This document shows positions 26,601 through 36,487 of a DNA stretch of 64,000 nt, in pieces. Position numbers and translations under genes: made by a program. Each line of letters starts with the position of its first letter. Position 1 is the first letter of the stretch. The stretch spans positions 1,552,661 to 1,616,660 of the forward strand of contig NC_031471.1 in assembly GCF_000006565.2 (NCBI RefSeq), written 5' to 3'. The notes under the pieces were generated by a model. It was not told the origin of the DNA. It saw nothing but the letters and a program-made list of their open reading frames with translations, and did no database searches. The DNA is from Toxoplasma gondii ME49. Its lineage: Eukaryota; Apicomplexa; Conoidasida; Eucoccidiorida; Sarcocystidae.

Positions 26601-29600
26601 CAACAAAGAATCGCAACCGCGCGGGTGACTCCACAAAACTGGGGGCGCCCGGGCCATAAATCTGCTTCCAAGGGAGAACCAGAGCCGCTTTCTCTCTACC
26701 AAACAACAGAACGCGGGCAGTTGTGTCACGAAAATCACTTCGAACAATAAAACTGTTATCCTGACCATCTCCACGATTACCTCATTACGCCTTGCTCCAA
26801 AGGCTGAACAATTGCAGGAGAAGAGTACAAGCGTGTCGTGGTACAGCAGTCTACAAACATCTTTAGTGGGGGACAAGTCACCACACTCCCAAGAATTTTA
26901 ATGTTCGAGCACAGAGGAACAGGCGGTTTGTGAGCTTCGCCATGGGGTCTTGCGACTGCTGCTGAACACAGGGAGACAGCCACAGGAGTCAAGTTCTTAG
27001 AATGCGTAATCGTTGCATCTATACTATGGAAAAGACGGAAGGGAAACACAGAGTTCGCGTCTCTAATTGGAGACAGCCTGAGTCTGCTGGTGCTGGGTTG
27101 AAGGACTGAGCACCGAACGTGGTCTTACTACTCGACATCCCACAGTCATTAATGGCTCTTCAGGGTCCACCACGCTGGTTCGAGTGGCAGAACCTAGGAC
27201 CAAACAAACATCCATAAACCGAGGAAGAATCGGTAAAAGTGAACGTGCCACCCAAGGCGTCTTCGTGTCCTGAAGAACACAGGGCCGCAGGGGGGGAGAA
27301 TGGGTCTCTTGGCGAAGAGCAGAAAAGAGACACCGGCCCAGCCCCCGGCAAGGATGGGATTCATGGAGCAGACTTCGAAACAAGCACCAGTCCCTCCCCC
27401 TCGAATTGGCCGACACCCGGGAAGGCTCTATAAGCTGCGAAAATGTGTATATCCGTCTTCTTCTCGTGTCGCTTTTCGTAGTGTCGATCTGTGTGTCTTG
27501 CGGGGGAAGCGCATTCCGCGAAAGCCGAAAGTTGGTGCAGACCGACCCATTATAAAGCCATCGGGGAAACGCTGCAAGAATGTCTGCCCCCAGACTGCGG
27601 ATGTTCTGAAAGACAAGGGTGAGACGCAGAGGAGACAGTTGCGTGTAGAACCCCCATATTAGTATATTCTTGTTGAGAAATAGGGATTCTAAAACCGGGA
27701 AGATTCAGCTTTTCTATTCTGCCCGAAGGTTTTTCGCTCGCGCAAACGGGCTGACCGGAGATCTCCGGAAAGAGAGAATGTTTCAGATCGGTGGAAAAAG
27801 ATGTCTGTGAAGGGATCACATGCTTCTGTTTGTCAAAACAGTGACTTCAAGGCATCGATGAGATAACAGAGACAGTGGGGTTTCTTAGCGCGTCGAGCTG
27901 TAGGAAAGACGAGTCATCTCTCCTTTAACTAGACGAGGATAAAAAACGTGTTGCGAGTCCTACTTTGTCTGGAACCACGCACTAGAAACTAGTGTCTTCG
28001 TCGTCGTAAACAAAATCATCCCGTGAGAGATTTTACCCAACAGATGAACACCAAGAAGCATGTTCTTGACAACCTACTAACAGTGGGGCAGGGGGAACTT
28101 CTCTACTTTATTACGAGTGCACGTCCTGGTGCGCTCCTCAGGCAGAACGGCGCCTTCTCACTTCTTACCACCTTCCGTCTGCATTAATGCGGTTTGGGCA
28201 CGCCCATTAGTAGTTGTCCAGAAAAGAGCTTGCGCGGGACAACAGACTGTCCCATTCCCCTCATTGTCTGGCTGGTACCAGGTAACTTTCATGTAGGGTG
28301 ACATGCTTCCGCTGCGAGGCCTAGAAATATTCGATTCACGCGAAAGCCTACTCTGCTGGAAGAATGCAGGTGTTTCCCCATCCTCAGTCAGGTGGGCTGT
28401 CCAGAAGACACGTTCCATAGTTTTTTGCTAGAAGGCGTCCTTAGTACGCTCTTCCTGGCGCATGCGTCATGAATTATCTATCTTGCCGCAGGAACTAGAT
28501 CTCTCTTACTGAATACACGTGATGCAGCGAAGTCCCTGAAAGACAAAGTTAATAATTAAGAGTGCTGCACCTCACCCTATACCAGTTACTAGACTGCGTT
28601 CGCTTGCCCGGACATCAACACTTGTTTTACAGTGGAAAGACATTCCTACCCTTCTTGTATAGCAGGGATGTAATAGAACATAGAATTGACGATTCGAAGT
28701 CCTTCGGAAGCATTCAACATCAAGAGGCACTAAGCAGTCACACACAAGTACCTCCTTCGAGCACGAGGGCAGACTTCAGTGTGCGCCTTCGTACGCGAAG
28801 GGTTCGGTGACAACGCCAAGCAAAGGCGTCCGGTGTCAGTCGGTACCGACCTTTCTTTCGCTTTGAGAGCCGAGTCTCCCGCCGTCCATTGACGACGCCA
28901 CCAAGAAACACTCGACTTGCTCCTCATTTTCACGCTCCTCTGCCAGGGAATTTCCATCGCCGGTGGAGAGGGCGGCTACCGTGAACTGAAGGCTGAACAA
29001 CGGCGCGAACGAGTGTGGTAACCCACTCCGTCGAGATCCGTTTGTGCACCTGGGGGTGGGCCACGTCAGGAATACTTCAGTCTACAAGCGTGTCTGTTAG
29101 ATGTCGAAGGACGATTCGGTGCTTCTAAAAAAACACACCACTGTATGAAGTGGCCAGAGCCTCTCTATGTGGAACCGTCGCGGACACGGTATCAGTCGCG
29201 TTCAGCAGATCACTTAAGAAAAAAACAGGGGCAGAATTCTTGCTGAAAACCTTCCTGTGGTTGACCAGAAGTCACACAGGGCCGTGTTTCCCCATTTTGA
29301 CCAGATCCGTATCATCATCGAGGGATCTCACATATGGTCGACTTCCGCGTTGCGAGCCTGTGCTCGTATACTCTTCTTGAGGAATTGGTTCTAGCGTGGT
29401 TTCCACTACCCTGCTGAGGCCGGCGTCCGGCGTCATGTCGAACCCACCGTTGTTGGGCAAAGATGGTACCTTACTTTCGAAACGCGATCCGCGACACTGA
29501 AATATAACTGCTGGTTTACTGCCTTACTGAAGAAGTGCAATTTTTCGCTTTTGGAGCGAAGGCCCTTCGGAGACTAGGTAACGCTCTTCGGGTGCGCAAG

Positions 29601-30478
29601 CGTTGCTAGCACGCCTGGGAACGAGGGAAAAAGAGGTAGGGGGTAGTTGTCTAGGGGAGTGTGCTGAGTTACAGCGAACTGCGGCTGCGTGCCACTGTTT
29701 ACGGTGACGCTGTCTCTTCACAGGCTCGAACTGCATTACTCCACGACTCTTCGGGTAATCGCAAACGCGATCCTCGTGACTTCGTTTTTTTTCTGTCGCT
29801 GTGCATATCGCATATAAATGTATGGTACGACCCGCTTTCGTCGCAATTAAGTGACTCGATTCTAGCCCGGTTTCTCGGCAACACACGCCATTTCCCAGAA
29901 ACTTCCAGTTCAACACCAGCGAAAGAGTGCGATTCGTCCGCAGAATTATTGGTTCGAAACCCTGTTGGGCGAGCTTTTTTGTCGAGCCCGAAATTTTCCG
30001 TGTGTGGTCACTACCTACTCCTACACCTGCACGTATTACGTGGACGCCCACAAGTACCCCAACGGACAGCAGATACAAATCCTACCCGTGAAAAGCGGCA
30101 ACGCCTTGGCGCGCTTGTCTCTAAAGATATAATAACTTCAAAAGGCTACGGTTCCGCGCGTCAACTGGAAGCTGAAGTGCCCCGCTTTTTCCCATCCGTA
30201 CTATTGCGGTTTTCGACTTTTCTTGCCGTGAGGAACCACCGGGTACACCGTCGACTTTTGCGGACTGCTGCTTCACGCAGGCATTTGTTGCAGTTGGACG
30301 AAGCAGTCGGTTGTTTGTGCTTGTCTGGTCGACTCCCCTCGATCACTGCGAGAGGTCCCTTAAATACGATATTGCTAATGCTTTCGCGTCTCGTGCTCCT
30401 TGTTTGCCTGCCGTCCCGTTCGTTCTTTTTTGCTGTGCACCCTGAGCTCGGCTCGACACTACTGCCGGTTTATCCAAG
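23658..30478. other. Large divergent intergenic region, no gene seen
   Basis: The ApiAP2 gene starts leftward at 23657 and the HVA22-like gene starts rightward at 30479. The 6.8 kb between them has lower GC than the genes and no frame with convincing protein composition or a phase-matched exon chain. Short ATG-initiated frames at 27300-27662 (+) and 28158-28418 (-) are the most protein-like but match nothing I know. The region may hold long 5' leaders, non-coding transcripts or spaced regulatory DNA. Confidence 0.5.
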
Positions 30479-30482
30479 ATGA
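30378..30482 (+). promoter_or_regulatory. Possible upstream ORF overlapping the HVA22-like start
   Basis: An ATG at 30378 opens a 34-codon frame whose TGA at 30480-30482 overlaps the HVA22-like start codon as ATGA. If the transcript begins upstream of 30378, ribosomes would read this frame first and stop on the main start codon. It matters only if the leader includes it, which the sequence cannot show. Confidence 0.35.
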
Positions 30483-30985
30483 TTTCCCTTCTGGGCAACT
30501 TCCTCGGCTCCCTGCTTGTCCTCGGGGTGAGCTTTGTTTATCCGGCATACCTCACGTTCCGTTTTTTGCTGGCACACCGTGCTGCAGGAGACTCTGCATC
30601 GCGGCCCAACTTCCCTGCGACCGAGTACATTCAGCATGTATTCTACTGGGTTCTGTATGCATGGCTGTCGATTTTTATCGGTCTGGTTCTTTCAAAGATT
30701 TCCGCATTCATTCCCCTGTACCACGAGCTCCTCGCTGCACTCTTCTACTGGCTCGCCAGTCCAGATTTCAAGGGCGCTGGCTGGCTTTGGCTCGTCGTCC
30801 TAAGCCCTCACTACTCTACGCTGGACTCGACAATTCGGGACATGTACGAGATCTACTGCCCTCCAACTCTCAAAATGTACCTTTCGCACGCGGTAGACGG
30901 TTCTGCAAACGCTGCTGAAGAGGCATTCCGGCGTGACCGTAGTGCCAGCAACCCGGTGGACCGAGAGACAGTGAAAAACAAATAA
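30479..30985 (+). CDS. TB2/DP1/HVA22 family (REEP/Yop1-like) membrane protein
   Basis: Members of this family shape tubular endoplasmic reticulum by hairpin insertion into the membrane. The intronless 168-residue frame starts at an ATG. Two hydrophobic hairpin-like segments lie at about residues 3-32 and 54-80, followed by the family's amphipathic stretch. Family hallmarks are visible: YPAYLTFRFL near 20-30, YIQHVFYWVLYAW near 50-63, then IPLYHELLAALFYWL and FKGAGWLW near 78-104. The tail is charged and ends KNK. Length is normal for the family. Other family members usually have the sequence WLTYW where this one has YIQHVFYW, so it is somewhat divergent. An upstream frame overlaps its start codon. 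Confidence 0.85.
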   Translation: MISLLGNFLGSLLVLGVSFVYPAYLTFRFLLAHRAAGDSASRPNFPATEYIQHVFYWVLYAWLSIFIGLVLSKISAFIPLYHELLAALFYWLASPDFKGAGWLWLVVLSPHYSTLDSTIRDMYEIYCPPTLKMYLSHAVDGSANAAEEAFRRDRSASNPVDRETVKNK

Positions 30986-31710
30986 CGCACGATAAAAGAA
31001 GACGAGGGGCATCGAGAGGAGCGAAGAGGAACATTTATGTCGACGTACAAGTTGAATGTGTTAGCAGAAACGAGAGGGGGAGTCTGGTACTGCAACAGGA
31101 ACAAGAAGGCCCAAACAATACCTGGAAGGAAAAGGAGTAACTAACGGCTTACGGCGAACAGCGGGTGAATCCATTGCTCAGGTCGGACTGTCGATTCGCT
31201 GCTGTTCGTTAACGTGTTCCCTTCTCTGTCAGCCTGTAGCACGTATTCGTCTGTTGTTATTTTCGTGGTGGAGAGGGAAAGGGGAAACGAAACCATATCT
31301 GGGAAAGAGGGATGGAGAAATAGAAACACTATTTCTATGGTGGGCAAAAAAGAGGCATTGAACATCGATGCTCGCGAGAAAAGTTTATCCGCACGCCTGC
31401 ACAAACCTGTGTATTTGCGTGATGTAGTTTCCGCGCGAAGGGTTGCATCAAGACTCAGCTATTCTAATGTGCCAGTCGCTCGTTCTGCATTGTTCTGCAT
31501 TCACCTGTATTGCGTTCCTCTCCTATTTCTCCTCGTTGCTTCAAAAAGTGTGTCGTGATCATTGGTGCATGTTAAACTCTCTTCTGTTGATGCTTCCCGT
31601 CGGACTGTCGCCGGTTGATGCTACTGGCAAGCTTTTTTTCCGTAGGCATTTCTGAGGAAACTCGACGCCTCTGAAGAAGGAGACCTGCAAGCTACAGTTT
31701 GCAGACGCAC

Positions 31711-31746
31711 ACAGACAGACAGACAGACAGACACACACACACACAC
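31711..31746. repeat. CAGA then CA microsatellite
   Basis: Five to six CAGA units run directly into about seven CA units, a compound microsatellite in non-coding DNA. Confidence 0.85.
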
Positions 31747-31832
31747 GCGGAAGGAATCACGCCGGCTTTCCCAACTCTGCATAATCATTCTTCTGTTGGT
31801 CTATGGCTCCTTGTATGTATGCATGTATGGAT

Positions 31833-31858
31833 TTATATATATATATATATATATATAC
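31833..31858. repeat. TA microsatellite
   Basis: About 13 uninterrupted TA units, 90 bases after the CAGA/CA repeat. Confidence 0.85.
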
Positions 31859-33096
31859 AATTCCTGTACGAGCAGCGTGTGGCTGTCTTTTTGTCGGAAT
31901 GGCCAGCGGGACAGATGCGCTACTGTTCAGGTGGCTTTCACAGGGGCAGAGAGGAAAGCAGTTAGTCTTATATCTCCTGCAACACCATCAATCCTTATCG
32001 GTATGGACGTGGGATAGCTCCTAAGCAATAGCCACTGTACGTGTCGAAGATACGCACACTGACTCGTCCCCGTGTTGCGTTTGTGTCGGCAGCTTTATGT
32101 TGTAGATTTCCACAGGTCTGTAGATTTATCGATAAGTCCCGTCGTTGCCGTACAACGGTGTCTCGGCTAATACGAAAGAGTGCAGTTTTGGAAAGAAGAG
32201 ACGAAGACAGAGAAGCGCAAGCCAGCGAGGGTTGCTCCCGCCCAAAAATCGGGATTATCACAGGCCGCGGACTCTGAAAGGAAAACGAAAGACGAGGAGA
32301 GAGGCAACTGGCAGCAGTCTTGGTATCATCGACCACATAGGGGGCGGTCGGCAGCTTTCAAACAAGTGAAGTCTTCGTGCGAAAAACGACTTGCCGGAGT
32401 AAAGACTTCACGCTTTACACCTATACACTTGACACTAACTAGACGCTGAGGCTTCAACATGGACTGCCTGACGTTTATTACTAAGGTCTATATCTATCTG
32501 CCTATATTGACGGTAACAGACTTGTCAATGTTTTGCGTATACGTACTGATATGCATTGAAGTCTTGTGGTTTCTGGTACTATTCTGGGAATCTCCAATCA
32601 GGAGATGTATCGTTTTCTTCCACGTCAGTTTGAGGGGCTTGTACACGTGGCCATTCCGCGGTGTGTCCGCATCCAGCTCAATTACCGCCTTTCATGATTA
32701 GTGTGCTTTATATATATTTATATATCCCTCTACGCGCACTGTACGTAAATCGCACAGTTGATGTCATTCTGAAACTATATGCAAGGAGACGGACTCCGCA
32801 AAGATGCAGACGTGCATTGGGTGTGTCCGTGCACGGGCTTCCTACGGTACCCCGAGCGAGTCATCGGCTTGCGCCTTGGCAATGTATTGTTGAGACAACA
32901 AGCAAGTAACACCCGTCACAACGTCTGGGTCGAGTTTCGGAAAGAAGAGACGTCAAAACAAAGTCCAAATCGACAAAGACACTCGCGATATGGAACGGCG
33001 TGTCTGATGATGGAGAACATACGTGACGGACACGGTTCTCAACACGGGTTCGCCTGAAGTTAAGAGAACAAATATCATCAACTCAGTGCACTGGGA

Positions 33097-34743
33097 TTAT
33101 GCCGTCGACCTGACAATGTAGCTGATGAAGTCGTCCGTCTCCTTCTTCTCGACTTCGAGGTCCAGTCGACACCGTTTCGCGGACTCAATGAGAGACGCAA
33201 GCACCGCGATGCTTTGTCTGCACCCTTCTTCGTCTCTCCCTCTTCGCCGCCCTGCTGTGTCCCTGCGTTTCTCATTTGTCACTTCCTGCAAAGATTGCGC
33301 TTGCCCACACGTCTGATGAATGCTTTGCCGAAACACAGATCCCCCCTGTCGCCCAGTAGACGGAGCGTCCATCGCGTCAGTCTCGTGTCTCCGCGGTCCT
33401 GTAGCCACCGCCGTCCTTTCGTTGTCGCGGAGTGCGCTCGCGTCACTTTCTCTGCAGCTTGAATTGAACGCTTCAATTCTTCTCATGTCGCGTCTATCTT
33501 CTTTCCCAAACTCTTCATCAATTTCCGGACCGACGATCGGAAGCCACGCATCCGGATCCACGGCTGTCGAAGCGTCTTCAAGGTCCGCCCACGGCTCTGC
33601 AACCGCCGGGAGAAGGAGGCGCGCTACCTGCCGAGGTACGAGGAGACAGGTGACCGAGGCGAGACCCCTCCGCTGCGCCGTTGGGCCTCTCGGCTTGCCT
33701 TCGAGGAAATCGAAAAGGGCCGCTGCCTGAAGCTGCAGAGAGTCGCAAATTTCTCGCACGGTTCGCCCTGACTTGGCTCTCTTCCCCCAAGTGACAAAGT
33801 CTTCGTCTTGGAGGTCGGTTGACGACTCGCTCATGACCTTGCCTGTGTCCGACAGAAGTCGTTTGATCCGCTTGCTTTCCTCTTGCACTTTCCGACGGAA
33901 CTCGTGTAGGATCTGAAGAGTCTTGTCGCGGCTGTAGTTCTCTTGCAGGTAGTCGTCGAGTCCAAGATCTGACCGGTACAGTGCTACCGCGTCACCTCTC
34001 CCAGCTTTCCTTTCTGACTGGTTTGACACTTCGTCACCATGGCCACAGAGGGAGCAGGAACGCATTCCCTGCTGTATAAGCAAGTCCTTCTCTCGGTCCA
34101 GAATAGGACGCCCTGTCACCGGGTCGCGGACTCGACCCTCGGCCTGTCTCCTTCGCTTCAAAAACGACTGGCTCTCCCACCTTGGCACTAGGGCACGAAC
34201 ACCCGCTCCTGGATAAAGGACCTCGTTGCCCTCCTTGCCTCTGTCTCTTCGATTCCCCACCCGGCTCACCGCATGCGTCTGTTCGTAGCTCTTCTCGTCT
34301 TCACGGGAGCTCCTCGACTTCTCATTCACTATCCACCACTCAGCAGGTGGAAGCTGCCACTGGCACGCAGCCGTCTGGAAGCGAATGATGTTTTCTACAG
34401 ATTTCATGGTAGTGTTGACATGGCGAAGCGACGCCTGCAGAGACGACGCAGCCCTCAGGTTCTTCACGAAAAGGGCGTCTCCGTCTTTGCCTCGGTACTC
34501 TTCTCTCTTCCTCTCTTCATCGTGTCGGAATTCCGTGCTGAGGGAAGCTGCACCCTGCGTTTCCTCGTCTTCTGTCTCGGCGTCCTTCGTCGCTTCCGGT
34601 CCACGTTGGCCAGTCGGAGGAGACGACGAGAGAACGCGCCGCAGAAGAAGGCTCCAGTGCGCAAGCAACATGTCGGCGAGAGGGACAGCCACAGGACGAG
34701 GAAGAAGACGCAGGCTGCGCGATTCGAGAGAACGGCGCGTCAT
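33097..34743 (-). CDS. Unrecognised protein, possible mitochondrial targeting
   Basis: I do not recognise this 548-residue protein. The frame is open upstream to about 34929 but has no ATG there, so the first in-frame ATG at 34743 is chosen. The N-terminus is rich in Arg, Ser and Leu (MTRRSLESRSLRLLPRPVAV, then HWSLLLRRVLSSS), compatible with a mitochondrial presequence. The conserved-looking core includes NIIRFQTAACQWQLPPAEWW, a short Cys pair in CSLCGHG, and a helical stretch ILHEFRRKVQEESKRIKRLL. A later block, VTCLLVPRQVARLLLP followed by DPDAWLPIVGPEIDEEFG, also looks structured. The C-terminal half has a disordered Arg/Gln-rich insert and ends in a short helix. An organelle ribosome-associated or RNA-handling protein is possible but is only a guess. 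One exon is assumed; an upstream exon is not excluded. Confidence 0.7.
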   Translation of the reverse strand: MTRRSLESRSLRLLPRPVAVPLADMLLAHWSLLLRRVLSSSPPTGQRGPEATKDAETEDEETQGAASLSTEFRHDEERKREEYRGKDGDALFVKNLRAASSLQASLRHVNTTMKSVENIIRFQTAACQWQLPPAEWWIVNEKSRSSREDEKSYEQTHAVSRVGNRRDRGKEGNEVLYPGAGVRALVPRWESQSFLKRRRQAEGRVRDPVTGRPILDREKDLLIQQGMRSCSLCGHGDEVSNQSERKAGRGDAVALYRSDLGLDDYLQENYSRDKTLQILHEFRRKVQEESKRIKRLLSDTGKVMSESSTDLQDEDFVTWGKRAKSGRTVREICDSLQLQAAALFDFLEGKPRGPTAQRRGLASVTCLLVPRQVARLLLPAVAEPWADLEDASTAVDPDAWLPIVGPEIDEEFGKEDRRDMRRIEAFNSSCRESDASALRDNERTAVATGPRRHETDAMDAPSTGRQGGSVFRQSIHQTCGQAQSLQEVTNEKRRDTAGRRRGRDEEGCRQSIAVLASLIESAKRCRLDLEVEKKETDDFISYIVRSTA

Positions 34744-36487
34744 CGATCTGACCGCCCGGTGTACCCACCGAAACGCTGGCAAAACAGGAGGGGACGCAGC
34801 TCGTACTGACGGGCATGGGGAAGCGGAAGAGAGAAACGCGCGCGAGAGAGGAACATATCCTGCACATGTGAACTGAAGGAGCGGGGAAGCGAGAAGAGCG
34901 ACAGCCCGGTTCCTGAACAGAAGGAACAAGAAAAAAACATTCGTTCGCTCTCGCTTCGTTCCCTCGCGACGTGCACCGAGCGTCTGCTTCTCTCCAGTAT
35001 AGGCTGCCTTCCTTTCGCTCTCTACTCCAGCTTTTCACGTTGGCTTCTCTTCACGTCTTTTCTACACACTGTGAAGAGCAATGCTTTGAAACAAAGACGG
35101 GAGAGCGAAGTCCACATATCTCCGCGGAGAGGTTGTTCCAGCCATGCACCCGGATGCCTCAAGGCGCGCGCGTCTTCTGGGAAGCAAAGACGAACTGCAT
35201 TTGAAGCGACCAAGGAACGAATTCACCGTTTCCAATTTATAGACACCCGGGCGTCGGGCAAAACGCTCAACACGTAAACAGAGGCGACATCCTCCACTCA
35301 CCCGAAGGAGTCCTTTGTCTACTTGTACCACGATTCTTACTAGTGAGACAGCATTTCCACTGTAGCACTGCCCTCCAGCTGTAGAATGCATTCCGAATTC
35401 AAACGGATTTGCGACCGCCCCAGTTCGCTCCACAGAAGACATCATATATTCCTCGTGGATGGGCGGCCGAGCAACGCTGCTGGACAGATGCGGGATCCCA
35501 TTCCATCCACTTGTTACAGCATGCAGGTGGAGTGCTTCAGTGTGTGTGTGTCTACAGAGACACTGGAAAGCATTGCGTGATACACTCGAGACGAAATAGT
35601 ACCGAACCTCACGCGAACTACACAACAGCAAAAACGAGCTGTTTTTCAACAACTCGCAACGTAAACAGCTGGCCAGCTCGTTCTTCAGAGATAAAGGGGG
35701 GAAACAAAGACAACGCTTGAAATAAGGGAAGGTGACACACATAGACGCCCTGCCGATCGTAAGCCCTCAGACAAATTCTGAAATAAGTAACAAACATCGT
35801 TTTTGCGCCCTTGACGAAACACCTGGTAAAATACGAGTTCAACGTTACTGGAGGCAGTGTGGTGCGTTGGGGACCGCCACTTTGGCAATAAAGAAACACA
35901 CAACTCCGTCTACTGGAAAAAGACAAAGACGACACCACCGCCGCGTATCAGGAAGGCAGACAAGAGAAACGTCTAAAAACAGTGCTTCCAGAGCACACAG
36001 TGCCAATCAGATCACACCTCAAGCTAGACCCCCTGTTACACACTAGACATCGAATTCCTAGGTTCATGTAAACTATGTTTCTGGGGAGTATATTCCATGT
36101 CAGTTACATTTTTCTGGACACAGTCGTCACAGATGACTGCTGTCACTCGTTCTAACTGCGACAGAAAACTGCGTCTAGACGGAAGATGTGCCTCCGCGCC
36201 GAGAGGACCAGCACCTGGGAGTGGATTGTTTGTGGCTACAAAGTTACACACCTCCACAAAAAGGAATGCACAGCTAGACCACGCGTTGTACTTATCACAT
36301 AAAGACAGGCATCCACACAGAGATGCAACACATAGATGTATGCACAGATTTCACTACATAGACAGTTGTGGGACAGGGACGCCGAAGCAAAAAAACTGTA
36401 GATGTTGTCTCTGCACAACTGGCACGATTTCCCGACTCCACATACTCGCACCGAGTTTCTTGCTTCTTGCAGAGACTCGCAGAGTGC
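34744..36487. other. Intergenic region upstream of the unrecognised gene
   Basis: Both flanking genes run leftward, so this interval should contain the 3' untranslated region of the SAC3-like gene and the promoter and leader of the unrecognised gene. I see no further coding signal. Short frames at 35.4-36.4 kb have no protein-like features. Confidence 0.55.

Larger units (their letters stand above)
30986..33096. other. Convergent intergenic region with microsatellites
   Basis: The interval lies between the ends of the HVA22-like gene (+) and the unrecognised gene (-) and probably holds their 3' untranslated regions. It contains two microsatellites. A hydrophobic frame at 32459-32701 looks like T-rich non-coding sequence. 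Confidence 0.6.

Noticed and set aside
29945..29970. GGTTCGAAACC resembling a tRNA T-loop
   Set aside because: No matching D arm or acceptor stem upstream.
32459..32701. Hydrophobic 80-codon frame
   Set aside because: T-rich DNA gives hydrophobic codons by chance; no neighbouring exon or conserved motif.
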